Counted from the stretch's first letter, positions 14,630 through 23,244 are shown. The stretch is 30,669 bases of DNA from Bacillota bacterium (GCA_023404715.1 JAEYAR010000127.1:1-30669); one strand, 5' to 3'. Made by a program: numbers and translations. The notes: a model not told the origin generated them from the letters alone.

Positions 14630-15345
14630 TCTTTTTCTCCCCCCATGAGGCGGTGCAGGATCTCCTGATAGGCCTCCTCTACGTCGCCCAGGTCACGGCG
14701 GAAGCGGTCCTTGTCGAGCTTCTCGCCGGTCTTGGCGTCCCAGAAACGGCAGGTATCGGGCGATATCTCGTCCGCAAGCACGATGCGCCCGTCAAAGCGG
14801 CCGAACTCCAGCTTGAAGTCGATCAGCTCGATATTCAGATCCTTCAGGTAATCGGTGAGTACCTCGTTGACCTTGAGCGCCATGGCGGCGATTTGCGCCA
14901 TCTCTTCCTTCGTCGCCAGCCCCATCGCGGCGATGTGCGTCTCGTTGATCATCGGGTCGCCCAGCTCGTCGTCCTTATAGCAGTATTCGAGCACCGTGCT
15001 CGCGAGCTTCGTGCCCTCGGGATAGCCGATGCGCTTGGACAGGCTGCCCGCGGCGATGTTGCGCACGATGACCTCGACCGGCACGATCTGAACGCGGCGC
15101 ACGAGCGTGTCGCGCTCGCTGAGCTGCTCGATCAGGTGGCTCTCTACGCCGTGCTGCGCGAGAAGGGTCATCAGGTGATTGCTGACCACGTTGTTGATGA
15201 CGCCCTTCCCTACGATCGTGCCCTTTTTCAAGCCGTTGAACGCGGTCGCGTCATCCTTATAGTGTATGATCGCAAGCGTAGGATCGTCCGTCGCAAAGAC
15301 CTGCTTGGCTTTGCCCTCGTACATCATTTCGCGCATCTGTGCCAT
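14626..15345 (-). CDS. purC: Phosphoribosylaminoimidazole-succinocarboxamide synthase
   Basis: 239 residues from the ATG at 15345, chosen because TGGAGG ends 9 bases upstream; the ATG at 15354 touches that site and a longer frame reaches 15423. The N-terminus MMYEGKAKQVFATDDP is the ATP-binding start of SAICAR synthetases. VPVEVIVRNIAAGSLSKR and LIDFKLEFGRFDGRIVLADEISPDTCRFWD are the two family signatures. It joins aspartate to CAIR using ATP. It is coupled to purB by a 4-base overlap and has a strong promoter directly upstream. No purine riboswitch is visible in the roughly 40-base leader. Confidence 0.97.
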   Translation of the reverse strand: MAQMREMMYEGKAKQVFATDDPTLAIIHYKDDATAFNGLKKGTIVGKGVINNVVSNHLMTLLAQHGVESHLIEQLSERDTLVRRVQIVPVEVIVRNIAAGSLSKRIGYPEGTKLASTVLEYCYKDDELGDPMINETHIAAMGLATKEEMAQIAAMALKVNEVLTDYLKDLNIELIDFKLEFGRFDGRIVLADEISPDTCRFWDAKTGEKLDKDRFRRDLGDVEEAYQEILHRLMGGEKE

Positions 15346-15394
15346 ATCATTCATCCTCCAGCATTCGTCCGGTAATATGGGTCGTCCACGGCCT

Positions 15395-15423
15395 ATTGTA
15401 TCAGACTTTCCCAGCGCATTCAA
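15395..15423 (-). promoter_or_regulatory. purC-purB promoter
   Basis: Minus strand: -35 TTGAAT (15418-15423), 17-base spacer, -10 TACAAT (15395-15400). No PurR-box pair or purine aptamer was recognised near it. Confidence 0.7.
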
Positions 15424-15475
15424 GAGAGATATTGAACAATTCTTTTATTTTTTTATAGAACGTTCGCCTTTTCAC

Positions 15476-15856
15476 TCATTCGTGCAGCTCCAGCGGCAGG
15501 CCGTCCGGGTCGTGAAAGAATGTCATGCGCTTGCCCGTGTAGGCGTCCAAGCGGATGGGCTCCGTCTCGATGCCCCGGCTGCGCAGCGCTCGGGCCGTCT
15601 CTTCTACGTCCTCCACCCTGAAGGCCAGATGGCGCAGCCCGCAGGCCTCGGGGTAGCTCGGCCGCTCCGGCGCGCCGGGCATGCAAAAGAGCTCCAATTC
15701 ACAGCCCCCCAGCTTCAGGTCGAGCTTGACATCTCCTCTTTGCGGCCGGGCGTTTTCCCGAACGATCTCAAAGCCCAGCAAATCGACGTAAAAATGCTTC
15801 GATCTCCTGTAGTCGCTCGCGATGATCGCGATGTGGTGGATCGTCTGTAGGTTCAT
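15476..15856 (-). CDS. yaeR: VOC family protein, YaeR-like
   Basis: 126 residues. The sequence follows E. coli YaeR nearly motif for motif: IHHIAIIASDYRRSKHFYVDLLGFEI, ELFCMPGAPERPSYPEACGLRHLAF, and the end GKRMTFFHDPDGLPLELHE. His8, Glu56, His77 and the terminal Glu of LELHE are candidate metal ligands of the two-module glyoxalase fold. The substrate is not established. The ATG at 15856 has GGAGGGG 5 bases upstream; the frame extends to 15919 without a better start. It lies 102 bases after hisF beyond a weak terminator, so it may be reached by readthrough. Confidence 0.88.
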   Translation of the reverse strand: MNLQTIHHIAIIASDYRRSKHFYVDLLGFEIVRENARPQRGDVKLDLKLGGCELELFCMPGAPERPSYPEACGLRHLAFRVEDVEETARALRSRGIETEPIRLDAYTGKRMTFFHDPDGLPLELHE

Positions 15857-15910
15857 CCTTTCCCCTCCGTCTTCATTGCTCTGCATTTTTTGCCGCCCTG
15901 TGCGCGCATA

Positions 15911-15953
15911 GGGAAACACCGTCCGCGTCAGATTCCGCCCGACGCGAACGGTG
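15911..15953 (-). terminator. Hairpin after hisF, probable weak terminator
   Basis: Arms CACCGTTCGCGTC and GACGCGGACGGTG pair over 13 bases with one G-U pair, 5 bases after the hisF stop. Only TTTCCC follows, so termination may be partial and allow some transcription into the YaeR-like gene. Confidence 0.6.
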
Positions 15954-15958
15954 CTGTT

Positions 15959-16744
15959 TTATCCTTCGATGAACTCCTGCTGCGCAGGGCGCACGGGGAT
16001 TCCTCTTTCCGTTAAGTAGCGCTTCAAGCCGGCGATTTCAAGCGTGCCGAAGTGGAAGAGCGACGCCGCCAGCACCGCGTCCGCATGGCCCGTTTCAATC
16101 GCTTCATAAAAGTGCTCGCACTTCCCGGCGCCGCCCGAGGCGATGACCGGGATGCGCACCGCGTCGGCGACGGCCCGCGTGATGTCGAGGTCGTATCCGT
16201 TCTGCGCGCCGTCCCCGTCCATGCTGGTGAGCAGGATTTCGCCCGCACCCAGGCGCTCTGCCTGCATCGCCCATTCCACGGCGTCGAGCCCCGTGTTTTC
16301 GCGACCGCCCTTTACGTATACGTCCCAGCCGCTGCGATCCGCCCGACGCTTTACGTCGATGGCGACGACCACGCATTGGCTTCCAAAGCGGCTCGCCGCC
16401 TCGCTGATAAAATGGGGGGTTCGCACTGCGGGCGAGTTCACGCTCACCTTGTCCGCGCCCAGCCGCAGCAGGCTGCGAATCTGCCCCAGGCTCGTGATAC
16501 CGCCGCCGATGGTGAAGGGGATGAATACCTGTTCGGCTACGCGGGCCGCCACGTCCAGCAGGGTCGCGCGCCCCTCGTGCGAGGCGTTGATGTCCAGCAG
16601 CACCAGCTCGTCTGCCCCAGCCGCGTCGTACGTGCGCGCGCATTCCACCGGATCGCCCGCGTCGCGGATGGAGACGAAGTGGACGCCCTTGACGACGCGC
16701 CCGTCCCGGATGTCCAGGCAGGGGATAATGCGCTTGGTCAGCAT
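15959..16744 (-). CDS. hisF: Imidazole glycerol phosphate synthase, cyclase subunit
   Basis: 261 residues, a (beta-alpha)8 barrel. Catalytic Asp11 lies in RIIPCLDIRDGRVVKG and the second catalytic Asp in CVVVAIDVKRR. Phosphate-binding segments FTIGGGITS, DKVSVNSPAV, TSMDGDGAQNGYD and VIASGGAGK are present. With HisH it turns PRFAR and glutamine-derived ammonia into IGP and AICAR. It starts 1 base after the hisH stop, so the subunits are coupled. No other his genes lie in the window. The sequence is canonical HisF rather than a surface-polysaccharide paralogue as far as can be judged by eye. Confidence 0.96.
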   Translation of the reverse strand: MLTKRIIPCLDIRDGRVVKGVHFVSIRDAGDPVECARTYDAAGADELVLLDINASHEGRATLLDVAARVAEQVFIPFTIGGGITSLGQIRSLLRLGADKVSVNSPAVRTPHFISEAASRFGSQCVVVAIDVKRRADRSGWDVYVKGGRENTGLDAVEWAMQAERLGAGEILLTSMDGDGAQNGYDLDITRAVADAVRIPVIASGGAGKCEHFYEAIETGHADAVLAASLFHFGTLEIAGLKRYLTERGIPVRPAQQEFIEG

Positions 16745-16745
16745 G

Positions 16746-17357
16746 TCACGCGCCCCCTTTCAGCGACGCAAAGTTTTTGAGCATTTGAAGGCCCGCCGCG
16801 CCTGATTTTTCCGGGTGAAACTGCGTACCGTAGACGTTTTCCTTGTGTACAGCGGCGGTAAAGACCGCGCCGTAATCGCAGGTGGCGGCCGTCCACTCGT
16901 CTAAAACCTGCGCCGCGTGATAGGAATGTACGAAATATACATAGGGCGCGCCGCAGAGCCCCTCAAACAGCGGGCAGGGCCGCAACGAAAGGTTGTTCCA
17001 GCCCATGTGGGGCACCTTGAGCCCGCGCGCTGGGAAGCGCGAAATGCCCGAGGGGATGATGCCCAGCCCTTCGCAACGGCCTCCCTCCTCGCTTTCAGCG
17101 AAGAGCAGCTGCATGCCCAGGCAAATGCCCAGAAGCGGCTTGCCCGCCTGAACCATCTCCAGCACCGCCCTGTCCAGCTCACGGCGCCTCAGCTGCGCCA
17201 TAGCGTCCGCAAATGCGCCTACGCCCGGCAAGATGACGCGCTCCGCCGCCGCCAGCGTCGCGCGCTCGTCCGTGATGACCGCCTCGTGCCCCAGATACTC
17301 GAGCGCCTTCTGTACGCTGCGCAGGTTGCCCATGCCATAGTCGACGATGGCGATCAC
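16746..17357 (-). CDS. hisH: Imidazole glycerol phosphate synthase, glutaminase subunit
   Basis: 203 residues, class I glutamine amidotransferase. The nucleophile is the Cys of LLGICLGMQLLF, and the His-Glu pair is in GTQFHPEKSG. The N-terminus IAIVDYGMGNLRSVQKALEYLG and PGVGAFADAM are typical of HisH. It delivers ammonia through the HisF barrel. The start codon is GTG at 17357 with GGAGG 8 bases upstream, only 13 bases after the carB stop, so it belongs to the car transcript. Confidence 0.96.
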   Translation of the reverse strand: MIAIVDYGMGNLRSVQKALEYLGHEAVITDERATLAAAERVILPGVGAFADAMAQLRRRELDRAVLEMVQAGKPLLGICLGMQLLFAESEEGGRCEGLGIIPSGISRFPARGLKVPHMGWNNLSLRPCPLFEGLCGAPYVYFVHSYHAAQVLDEWTAATCDYGAVFTAAVHKENVYGTQFHPEKSGAAGLQMLKNFASLKGGA

Positions 17358-17370
17358 AGTATACGCCTCC

Positions 17371-20300
17371 TTAGAAAATCAGCTCGTGCAGCCCCAGCGG
17401 CTCCGCTTCCCGGCCCTGCTTGGCGAGCTTTACGCACTTGACCAGCAGGTTCGCTGTGTCCAGGCTCGTGATGCACGGCACACCGTATTCGACCGCCATG
17501 CGCCGCAGGCGGAAGCCGTCGCGCTGGGGGTCGCGTCCGTGCGTAGGCGTGGTGATGATCAGCTTGATCTTCCCGCTGTCCAGCAGCCTGCAAAGCTGGT
17601 CATGGTCCTCGCTGGGCTTGGGCACCTTGCTGGCGGCGATGTAGTTGTGGTTCAGGTGGTTGGCCGTGCCCGCCGTCGCATATAGGTCGAAGCCCATCTG
17701 GTCCAGCAGCTCCGCCAGGGCGAGCACCTCCTGCTTGTCGTGGCGCGCGATGGAGAGCAGCACGCCGCCCTCCTGCGGGATGAGCATCTTCGTGGATTGA
17801 AAGCCCTTGAGGTATGCTTCCTCCGCCGTCTTCGAAAGGCCCAGCACCTCGCCGGTGGATTTCATCTCCGGCCCGAGGGAAACCTCCACCTCCGGCAGCT
17901 TCTCAAAGGAGAACACCGGCAGCTTCACCGCCACGCTCGGCGCCGGCGGGTACAGGCCCGTGCCGAAGCCGAACGTCGGCACCTTCTCGCCCAGCGAAGC
18001 GCGCACGCCCAGTTCGACGAGCGGGATGCCCGTCACCTTGCTGATGTATGGGATGGTGCGCGAGGAGCGCGGGTTGACCTCAATGATGTACAGGTCGCCC
18101 GCGTGCTGGATGAATTGGATGTTCACCAGCCCCTTCACGTGCAGCGCCCTGGCGATGCGCACCGTGTAATCGGTGACCATGCGCTGTATGCGTGGGGCCA
18201 GCGTCTGCGGGGGGTAGACCGAGATCGAGTCGCCCGAGTGGATGCCCGCGCGCTCGATGTGCTCCATGATGCCGGGGATCAGCACGTCCTCGCCGTCGCA
18301 GATCGCGTCCACCTCGATCTCCTGGCCCAGCAGGTATTTGTCGACCAGGATCGGGTGCTCCTGCACGTTCAGGTTGATGATCTGCATGTATTCGCGGATG
18401 GATGGCTCGTCGTAGGCGATCTCCATCCCCTGCCCGCCCAGCACGTAGCTGGGGCGCACGAGCACCGGATAGCCCAGCTGTCTGGCGGCGGCGACCGCCT
18501 CCTCCTGCGTGAGTACCGTGGTGCCGCTCGGCTGCGGGATCGCCAGGCGTTCGAGCAGCGCGTTGAACAGCTCGCGGTCCTCCGCCGCGTCGATGTCTGA
18601 AAGGTCCGTGCCCAGGATCGGGTAGCCCGCCTGGCGGACGTATTTCGCCAGCTTGATCGCCGTCTGCCCGCCGAACTGGCAGACCACGCCGACCGGCCGC
18701 TCCACCTCCAGCACGTTCCAGACGTCCTCCGCGGTCAGCGGCTCGAAATACAGGCGGTCGGACGTGTCGAAGTCGGTGGAGACGGTCTCCGGGTTGTTGT
18801 TGATGATGACGGTGTCAAATCCCGCCTTTTTCAGCGCCCATACGCAGTGCACGGAACAGTAGTCGAACTCGATGCCCTGCCCGATGCGGATCGGGCCGGA
18901 GCCGAGCACCACCACGGTCTTGCGCGCGCTGTATTCGGCCTCCGTCTCGCCGCCGTAGGTGCTGTAAAAGTAGGGGCTCACGGCCGCGAACTCGCCGCCG
19001 CAGGTATCGACCATGCGGAAGGCGGGCAGCACGTTCAGCTCCTTGCGAAGGGCGCGGATTTGCGCCTCCGGCACGTTCAGCCACCGCGCGATTGCCTGGT
19101 CGGCGAAGCCCATCTTCTTGGCCGCGAGCAGCTCCTCGCGGGTGAGCTCCGCCAGCTTCATGGCGCGCAGGGCCTGCTCCTTTTGCACGATCTTCTGTAC
19201 CTTGCGCAAAAACCACAGGTCAATCTTCGTAATCTCGCCGATGTGCTCCATCGATACGCCGCGGCGCAGCGCCTCGGCCACCACGAACGAGCGCTCGGTG
19301 TTGATCTCGTGCAGCCGGCGCTCGACCTCCTCGTCCGTAAGCGCCTCCAGCATGGGGCTGACCAGCGAGTCGAAGCCCATTTCCAGCGAGCGGACGGCCT
19401 TGAGCAGCGCGCTTTCAAAGTTCGTGCCGATGGCCATGATCTCGCCCGTGGCCTTCATCTTCGTGCCGATGCGCTTGTCCGCGTAGACGAATTTGTCAAA
19501 AGGCCAGCGCGGGAATTTGAGCACGCAGTAGTCCAGCGTAGGCTCCGCGCAGGCGTACGTCTCGCCCGTCACGCCGTTGACGATCTCGTCGAGCGTATAG
19601 CCCAGGGCGATGCGCGTGGTCACCTTCGCGATGGGGTAGCCCGTCGCCTTCGAGGCGAGCGCGGAGGAACGGCTCACGCGCGGGTTGACCTCGATGACGT
19701 AGTAATCCATGCTGTCCGGCGACAGGGCATACTGCACGTTGCAGCCGCCCTCGATGCCCAGCGCGGAGATGATGTTGATCGCCGCCGTGCGCAGCATCTG
19801 GTGTTCCACGTCGCGCAGCGTCTGGCTGGGCGCCACGACGATGGAGTCGCCCGTGTGCACGCCGACCGGGTCGAAGTTTTCCATGTTGCAGACCGTGATG
19901 CAGTTGCCCGCGCCGTCGCGGATGACCTCGTATTCGATCTCCTTCCAGCCGGCGACCGAGCGCTCGATGAGGTTTTGGTGCACGCGGCTGGCGCGCAGGC
20001 CGTCCGCGCAGATCTCGCGCAGCGCTTCCTCGTCGTCCGCCAGGCCGCCGCCCGTCCCGCCCAGGGTATAGGCCGGGCGAACGATGACCGGGTAACCGAT
20101 CTGGTTGGCGAAATCGACGGAGGCCTCCACATCGTGCACGATGACGGAGTCGATGCACGGCTCGCCGATGGAGAGCATCATGTCCTTGAACTCCTCGCGG
20201 TCCTCCGCGCGGCGGATGGAGGCGATGTTCGTGCCCAGCAGCTTCACGCCGTACTTTTCCAGGATGCCCCGCTCGTCGAGCTCCATCGCCAGGTTCAGGC

Positions 20301-20583
20301 CCGTCTGGCCGCCCAGCGAGGCGAGCAGGCTGTCCGGCCTCTCCTTCTTCAGGATGCGCTCGATGGTCTCGCAATTGAGCGGTTCTAGGTAGACGCGATC
20401 CGCGATGTCGGTGTCCGTCATGATCGTCGCGGGGTTGGAATTGACGAGGACGACCTCGACCCCTTCATCCTTCAGCACGCGGCAGGCCTGCGTGCCCGCG
20501 TAGTCAAATTCCGCCGCCTGACCGATGACGATCGGGCCGGAGCCGATGACGAGCACCTTTTTGATCCATTCCTTCTTCGGCAT
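17371..20583 (-). CDS. carB: Carbamoyl-phosphate synthase, large subunit
   Basis: 1070 residues, full length. The two homologous synthetase halves both begin with a KKVLVIGSGPIVIGQ-type strand (residue 8, and VVVLGSGPIRIGQGIEFDY near 560), each with an ATP-grasp fold (SVAGWKEIEYEVIRD; KYLLGQEIEVDAICDGEDV). The C-terminal allosteric domain (about 940-1070) contains the MGF-like LYATAGTANHLN segment. It makes carbamoyl phosphate for pyrimidines and arginine from bicarbonate, ammonia and two ATP. It begins 17 bases after carA, and hisH follows 13 bases later. GAGGGG precedes the ATG by 9 bases. Confidence 0.98.
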   Translation of the reverse strand: MPKKEWIKKVLVIGSGPIVIGQAAEFDYAGTQACRVLKDEGVEVVLVNSNPATIMTDTDIADRVYLEPLNCETIERILKKERPDSLLASLGGQTGLNLAMELDERGILEKYGVKLLGTNIASIRRAEDREEFKDMMLSIGEPCIDSVIVHDVEASVDFANQIGYPVIVRPAYTLGGTGGGLADDEEALREICADGLRASRVHQNLIERSVAGWKEIEYEVIRDGAGNCITVCNMENFDPVGVHTGDSIVVAPSQTLRDVEHQMLRTAAINIISALGIEGGCNVQYALSPDSMDYYVIEVNPRVSRSSALASKATGYPIAKVTTRIALGYTLDEIVNGVTGETYACAEPTLDYCVLKFPRWPFDKFVYADKRIGTKMKATGEIMAIGTNFESALLKAVRSLEMGFDSLVSPMLEALTDEEVERRLHEINTERSFVVAEALRRGVSMEHIGEITKIDLWFLRKVQKIVQKEQALRAMKLAELTREELLAAKKMGFADQAIARWLNVPEAQIRALRKELNVLPAFRMVDTCGGEFAAVSPYFYSTYGGETEAEYSARKTVVVLGSGPIRIGQGIEFDYCSVHCVWALKKAGFDTVIINNNPETVSTDFDTSDRLYFEPLTAEDVWNVLEVERPVGVVCQFGGQTAIKLAKYVRQAGYPILGTDLSDIDAAEDRELFNALLERLAIPQPSGTTVLTQEEAVAAARQLGYPVLVRPSYVLGGQGMEIAYDEPSIREYMQIINLNVQEHPILVDKYLLGQEIEVDAICDGEDVLIPGIMEHIERAGIHSGDSISVYPPQTLAPRIQRMVTDYTVRIARALHVKGLVNIQFIQHAGDLYIIEVNPRSSRTIPYISKVTGIPLVELGVRASLGEKVPTFGFGTGLYPPAPSVAVKLPVFSFEKLPEVEVSLGPEMKSTGEVLGLSKTAEEAYLKGFQSTKMLIPQEGGVLLSIARHDKQEVLALAELLDQMGFDLYATAGTANHLNHNYIAASKVPKPSEDHDQLCRLLDSGKIKLIITTPTHGRDPQRDGFRLRRMAVEYGVPCITSLDTANLLVKCVKLAKQGREAEPLGLHELIF

Positions 20584-20600
20584 ATCTTCAAACCCCTCGA

Positions 20601-21662
20601 TTACTTCGTATTATCGCGCACCATGGCGAGGAAATCGTCGAACAGGTAGCCCGTCTCGCGCGGGCCCCCGCACGCCTCGGGATGGAACTGTACGCTGAAG
20701 GCGGGCCTGCCCAGATAGCGTACGCCTTCCACCGTCCGGTCGTTCCAGTTGAGGTGGCTCACCTCCGCCGCCGCGGGCAGCGTGGAGGGGTCCACCGTGA
20801 AGCAGTGGTTCTGCGACGTCACCGCGCAGGTGCCCCGCCGCAGATCCTTGACCGGGTGGTTCGCGCCATGGTGGCCGTACTTCATCTGCACCGTCCCCGC
20901 GCCCATCGCCAGGGCCATGAGCTGATGCCCTAGGCAGATGCCGAAAACCGGCCGCCGGTCCATCAGCGTGCGGATGGTCTCGATATCCGCCGGGTTGTCC
21001 GCCGGGTCTCCGGGGCCGTTGGTCAGCAGCACGCCGTCGCAGCCCGCATGGAGCATCGTCTCCGCGCTCGTCCCGGCCGGGTATATCTTCAGATGGCAGC
21101 CCCGCGTGGTAAGGGATTTCAGGATGCCGCGCTTGAGGCCGAAATCCATCACCGCGATCGTCGGGCCGTCGCCCGCGATTTCGTAGGGCGCCTCGCACGT
21201 CACGCGCGAAACTTGATCGTGCATCGCAAAGGCCTTCACCTCGTCTAAATCCGCCTGGGTCGGCTCCCCTGCGACGATCTTGCCCCGCAGCGTCCCGTAG
21301 ACGCGCAGGCGCCGCGTAAGCGAGCGGGTATCCACGCCGCAAAGGCCCGCGACGCCCTGCTCGTCCAGATAGGCGCTCAGGTCCTTCTTCATCTGCCAGT
21401 TGCTCGGCAGGTCGCAAAGCTCCGACACGACGAAGCCCTTCATCGCCACGCCTTTCGATTCGTCGTCCAGCTCGTTGATGCCGACGTTGCCGATCAGCGG
21501 GTACGTCATGCACACGATCTGTCCACAGTACGAAGGGTCGGTCAGCGTCTCCTGGTATCCCGTCATGCCGGTCGTAAAGACGACCTCCCCGGTCACATCG
21601 GCCCTATGGCCGAACCATTCGCCCTCGTAGCGGGCGCCGTCTTCCAGAATCAAAGTTGCCAT
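20601..21662 (-). CDS. carA: Carbamoyl-phosphate synthase, small subunit
   Basis: 353 residues. The N-terminal domain has LEDGARYEGEWFG and VVFTTGMTGYQETLTDPSYCGQIV. The glutaminase domain has the Cys nucleophile in FGICLGHQLMALAMGA and the His-Glu dyad in SVQFHPEACGGP. It hydrolyses glutamine and channels ammonia to CarB. First gene of the carA-carB-hisH-hisF unit, with a strong promoter and a short AT-rich leader. The ribosome binding site is poor (GGATGTGAG), unlike its neighbours, so translation may be regulated. Confidence 0.97.
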   Translation of the reverse strand: MATLILEDGARYEGEWFGHRADVTGEVVFTTGMTGYQETLTDPSYCGQIVCMTYPLIGNVGINELDDESKGVAMKGFVVSELCDLPSNWQMKKDLSAYLDEQGVAGLCGVDTRSLTRRLRVYGTLRGKIVAGEPTQADLDEVKAFAMHDQVSRVTCEAPYEIAGDGPTIAVMDFGLKRGILKSLTTRGCHLKIYPAGTSAETMLHAGCDGVLLTNGPGDPADNPADIETIRTLMDRRPVFGICLGHQLMALAMGAGTVQMKYGHHGANHPVKDLRRGTCAVTSQNHCFTVDPSTLPAAAEVSHLNWNDRTVEGVRYLGRPAFSVQFHPEACGGPRETGYLFDDFLAMVRDNTK

Positions 21663-21717
21663 GCACTCACATCCGTATATTTATTGATTATTCGCTGTTT
21701 ATTTATGCATCAACAGC

Positions 21718-21747
21718 ATTATACACCGCGCCCCCGCGCCTCGTCAA
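21718..21747 (-). promoter_or_regulatory. carA-carB-hisH-hisF promoter
   Basis: Minus strand: -35 TTGACG (21742-21747), 18-base spacer ending in TG, -10 TATAAT (21718-21723). The leader of about 50 bases is very AT-rich, with GCTGTT/AACAGC arms and AATAAA-type repeats. No PyrR-type attenuator is visible. Confidence 0.75.
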
Positions 21748-21771
21748 GCGCAGGGCGGTAAGGAAACGGGT

Positions 21772-21800
21772 AAAAAGAAAAGGCGGAAATGATCCGCCTT
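21772..21800 (-). terminator. Intrinsic terminator after purA and the small ORF
   Basis: Minus strand: AAGGCGGA, a 5-base loop, TCCGCCTT, then TTCTTTTT. It lies 113 bases after the purA stop, leaving room for the small reading frame between them. Confidence 0.9.
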
Positions 21801-21868
21801 CAAAAAGAAAATACAAAGGCCCATGCCGGGAAAGCAAACCGCAAATCTACGCTCATGATAACCGGCAT
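21800..21868 (-). CDS. Candidate 22-residue small protein
   Basis: An ATG at 21868 preceded by AAAGGAG at 10 bases opens a frame of 22 codons rich in Phe, Val and Ala (starts MPVIMSVDLRFAF, ends FVFSF), whose stop overlaps the first base of the terminator stem. A second in-frame ATG at 21877 is too close to the site. It lies between the purA stop (after a CGCCTC/GAGGCG hairpin) and the terminator. CATGCCGG and CCGGCATG inside it could pair. The function is unknown, and it could be a chance frame in a structured 3' region. Confidence 0.4.
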   Translation of the reverse strand: MPVIMSVDLRFAFPAWAFVFSF

Positions 21869-21912
21869 GTCCTTCATACTCCTTTCATTACTCGCCTCAT
21901 CCATGAGGCGAT

Positions 21913-23187
21913 TTAGCGTACGATGATCTCGTCCCTTCGCGGCCCGTTGGAGACGAACTTGACGGGCACACCGATCTGCGCTTCCAAAAACTCTACATAG
22001 CGGCGCGCATTCTCCGGCAGCTCCTCGTAGCGCGTGATGCCGCGCGTGTCGCTCATCCAGCCGGGGAGCATCTCGTATACGGGTTTTGCACGTTCGAGCC
22101 GCGGCGTGACCGGGAAGCGCTCCGTCCGTTCGCCGTCGATCTCATAGGCCACGCAAACCGGAATTTGGGAGAGATACCCCAGCACGTCCATGTTCGTCAG
22201 GGCGACCTGCGTCGCCCCCTGCATCATGCAGCCGTAGCGGGTGGCCACCGCGTCAAACCAACCTACGCGGCGGGGCCGCCCTGTCGTCGCCCCGAACTCG
22301 CCCTTGTCGCCGCCGCGCACGCGCAGCTCCTGCGCCTCGTCGCCAAATAGCTCGGTCGTGAACGGGCCGCGTCCTACGCAGGAGGAGTACGCCTTCGTCA
22401 CGGCGATCACGTCGCCCATCGCCCACAGCGGTACGCCCGCGCCGACCGGACCGTAGCCCGCCAGCGGCGAGGAGGAGGTCGTCATCGGGTAGATGCCGTG
22501 GTCCGGGTCGCGCAGCGTGCCCAGCTGTCCTTCGAGCAGGATGCGCTTGCCGGCCCTGCAGGCCTCATGTAGGTATAGATTGGTGTCGCACACGTACGGG
22601 CGGATGCGTTCCGCCAGCTCGGTCAGCTTCGCGATCAGCTCTTCCAGATCGATCAGCGGCTTGTGATACAGGTGCTCCAGCAACGCGTTCTTGATCGAGA
22701 GCGCGTGCGCGAGCTTCTCACGCAGCACGTCCGGGTCGTACAGCTGGCACAGCTGCAGCCCGATCTTCTGAAACTTGTCGCCGTAAAACGGCGCGATGCC
22801 GCTCTTCGTCGAGCCGAAGCTCTTCGCGCCTAGGCGCTCTTCTTCGTAGCAATCCAGCAGCACATGATAGGGCATCATCACCTGCGCGCGCTCGGAGACC
22901 AGCAGCTTCGGGGTGGGCACGCCGGCCTCCACCACGCTGGCAAGCTCGCCTAGCAGCGCCTCGACGTTCAGCGCTACCCCGGGGCCGATGACGTTCACGA
23001 CGCTTGGGTTAAAGACGCCGGAAGGCAGCAGATGCAAGGCAAAGCGTCCGTAATCGTTGATGATCGTGTGTCCTGCGTTCGCGCCGCCCTGAAAGCGGAC
23101 GACGATGTCGGACTCGCCCGCGAGCATGTCCGTGATCTTGCCCTTGCCCTCGTCGCCCCAATTCGCGCCGACGATTGTACGAACCAT
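21913..23187 (-). CDS. purA: Adenylosuccinate synthetase
   Basis: 424 residues from the ATG at 23187 (AAGGGG 8 bases upstream); the frame extends to 23256 but that part has no family similarity. The GTP-binding loop and catalytic Asp are in NWGDEGKGK, followed by QGGANAGHT with the catalytic His, KSGIAPFYGDK, LEGQLGTLRDPDHGIYPMTTSS and ATTGRPRRVGWFD. It joins aspartate to IMP with GTP, the first step to AMP; PurB in this window does the second. It has its own sigma-A promoter. Confidence 0.97.
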   Translation of the reverse strand: MVRTIVGANWGDEGKGKITDMLAGESDIVVRFQGGANAGHTIINDYGRFALHLLPSGVFNPSVVNVIGPGVALNVEALLGELASVVEAGVPTPKLLVSERAQVMMPYHVLLDCYEEERLGAKSFGSTKSGIAPFYGDKFQKIGLQLCQLYDPDVLREKLAHALSIKNALLEHLYHKPLIDLEELIAKLTELAERIRPYVCDTNLYLHEACRAGKRILLEGQLGTLRDPDHGIYPMTTSSSPLAGYGPVGAGVPLWAMGDVIAVTKAYSSCVGRGPFTTELFGDEAQELRVRGGDKGEFGATTGRPRRVGWFDAVATRYGCMMQGATQVALTNMDVLGYLSQIPVCVAYEIDGERTERFPVTPRLERAKPVYEMLPGWMSDTRGITRYEELPENARRYVEFLEAQIGVPVKFVSNGPRRDEIIVR

Positions 23188-23244
23188 TCTTGCAGCCCCT
23201 TTCTTGCGCGCCGCGCCCGGTAGCGGCAGGCACATACCTTTTAG

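Noticed and set aside
13370..14668. A 432-codon plus-strand frame opposite purB
   Set aside because: Same mirror effect: the protein is an Arg/Leu/His-rich composition with no recognisable domain, while purB has full signatures.
15346..15423. Purine riboswitch or PurR box ahead of purC, or ahead of purA at 23188-23273
   Set aside because: The leaders are only about 40-50 bases, too short for a purine aptamer with expression platform, and no PurR-box pair was recognised.
18847..20388. A 513-codon open frame on the plus strand opposite carB
   Set aside because: It is antisense to an unmistakable carB, is extremely rich in Arg, His, Ala and Asp, has no family motif, and is explained by GC-rich codon bias of the real gene.
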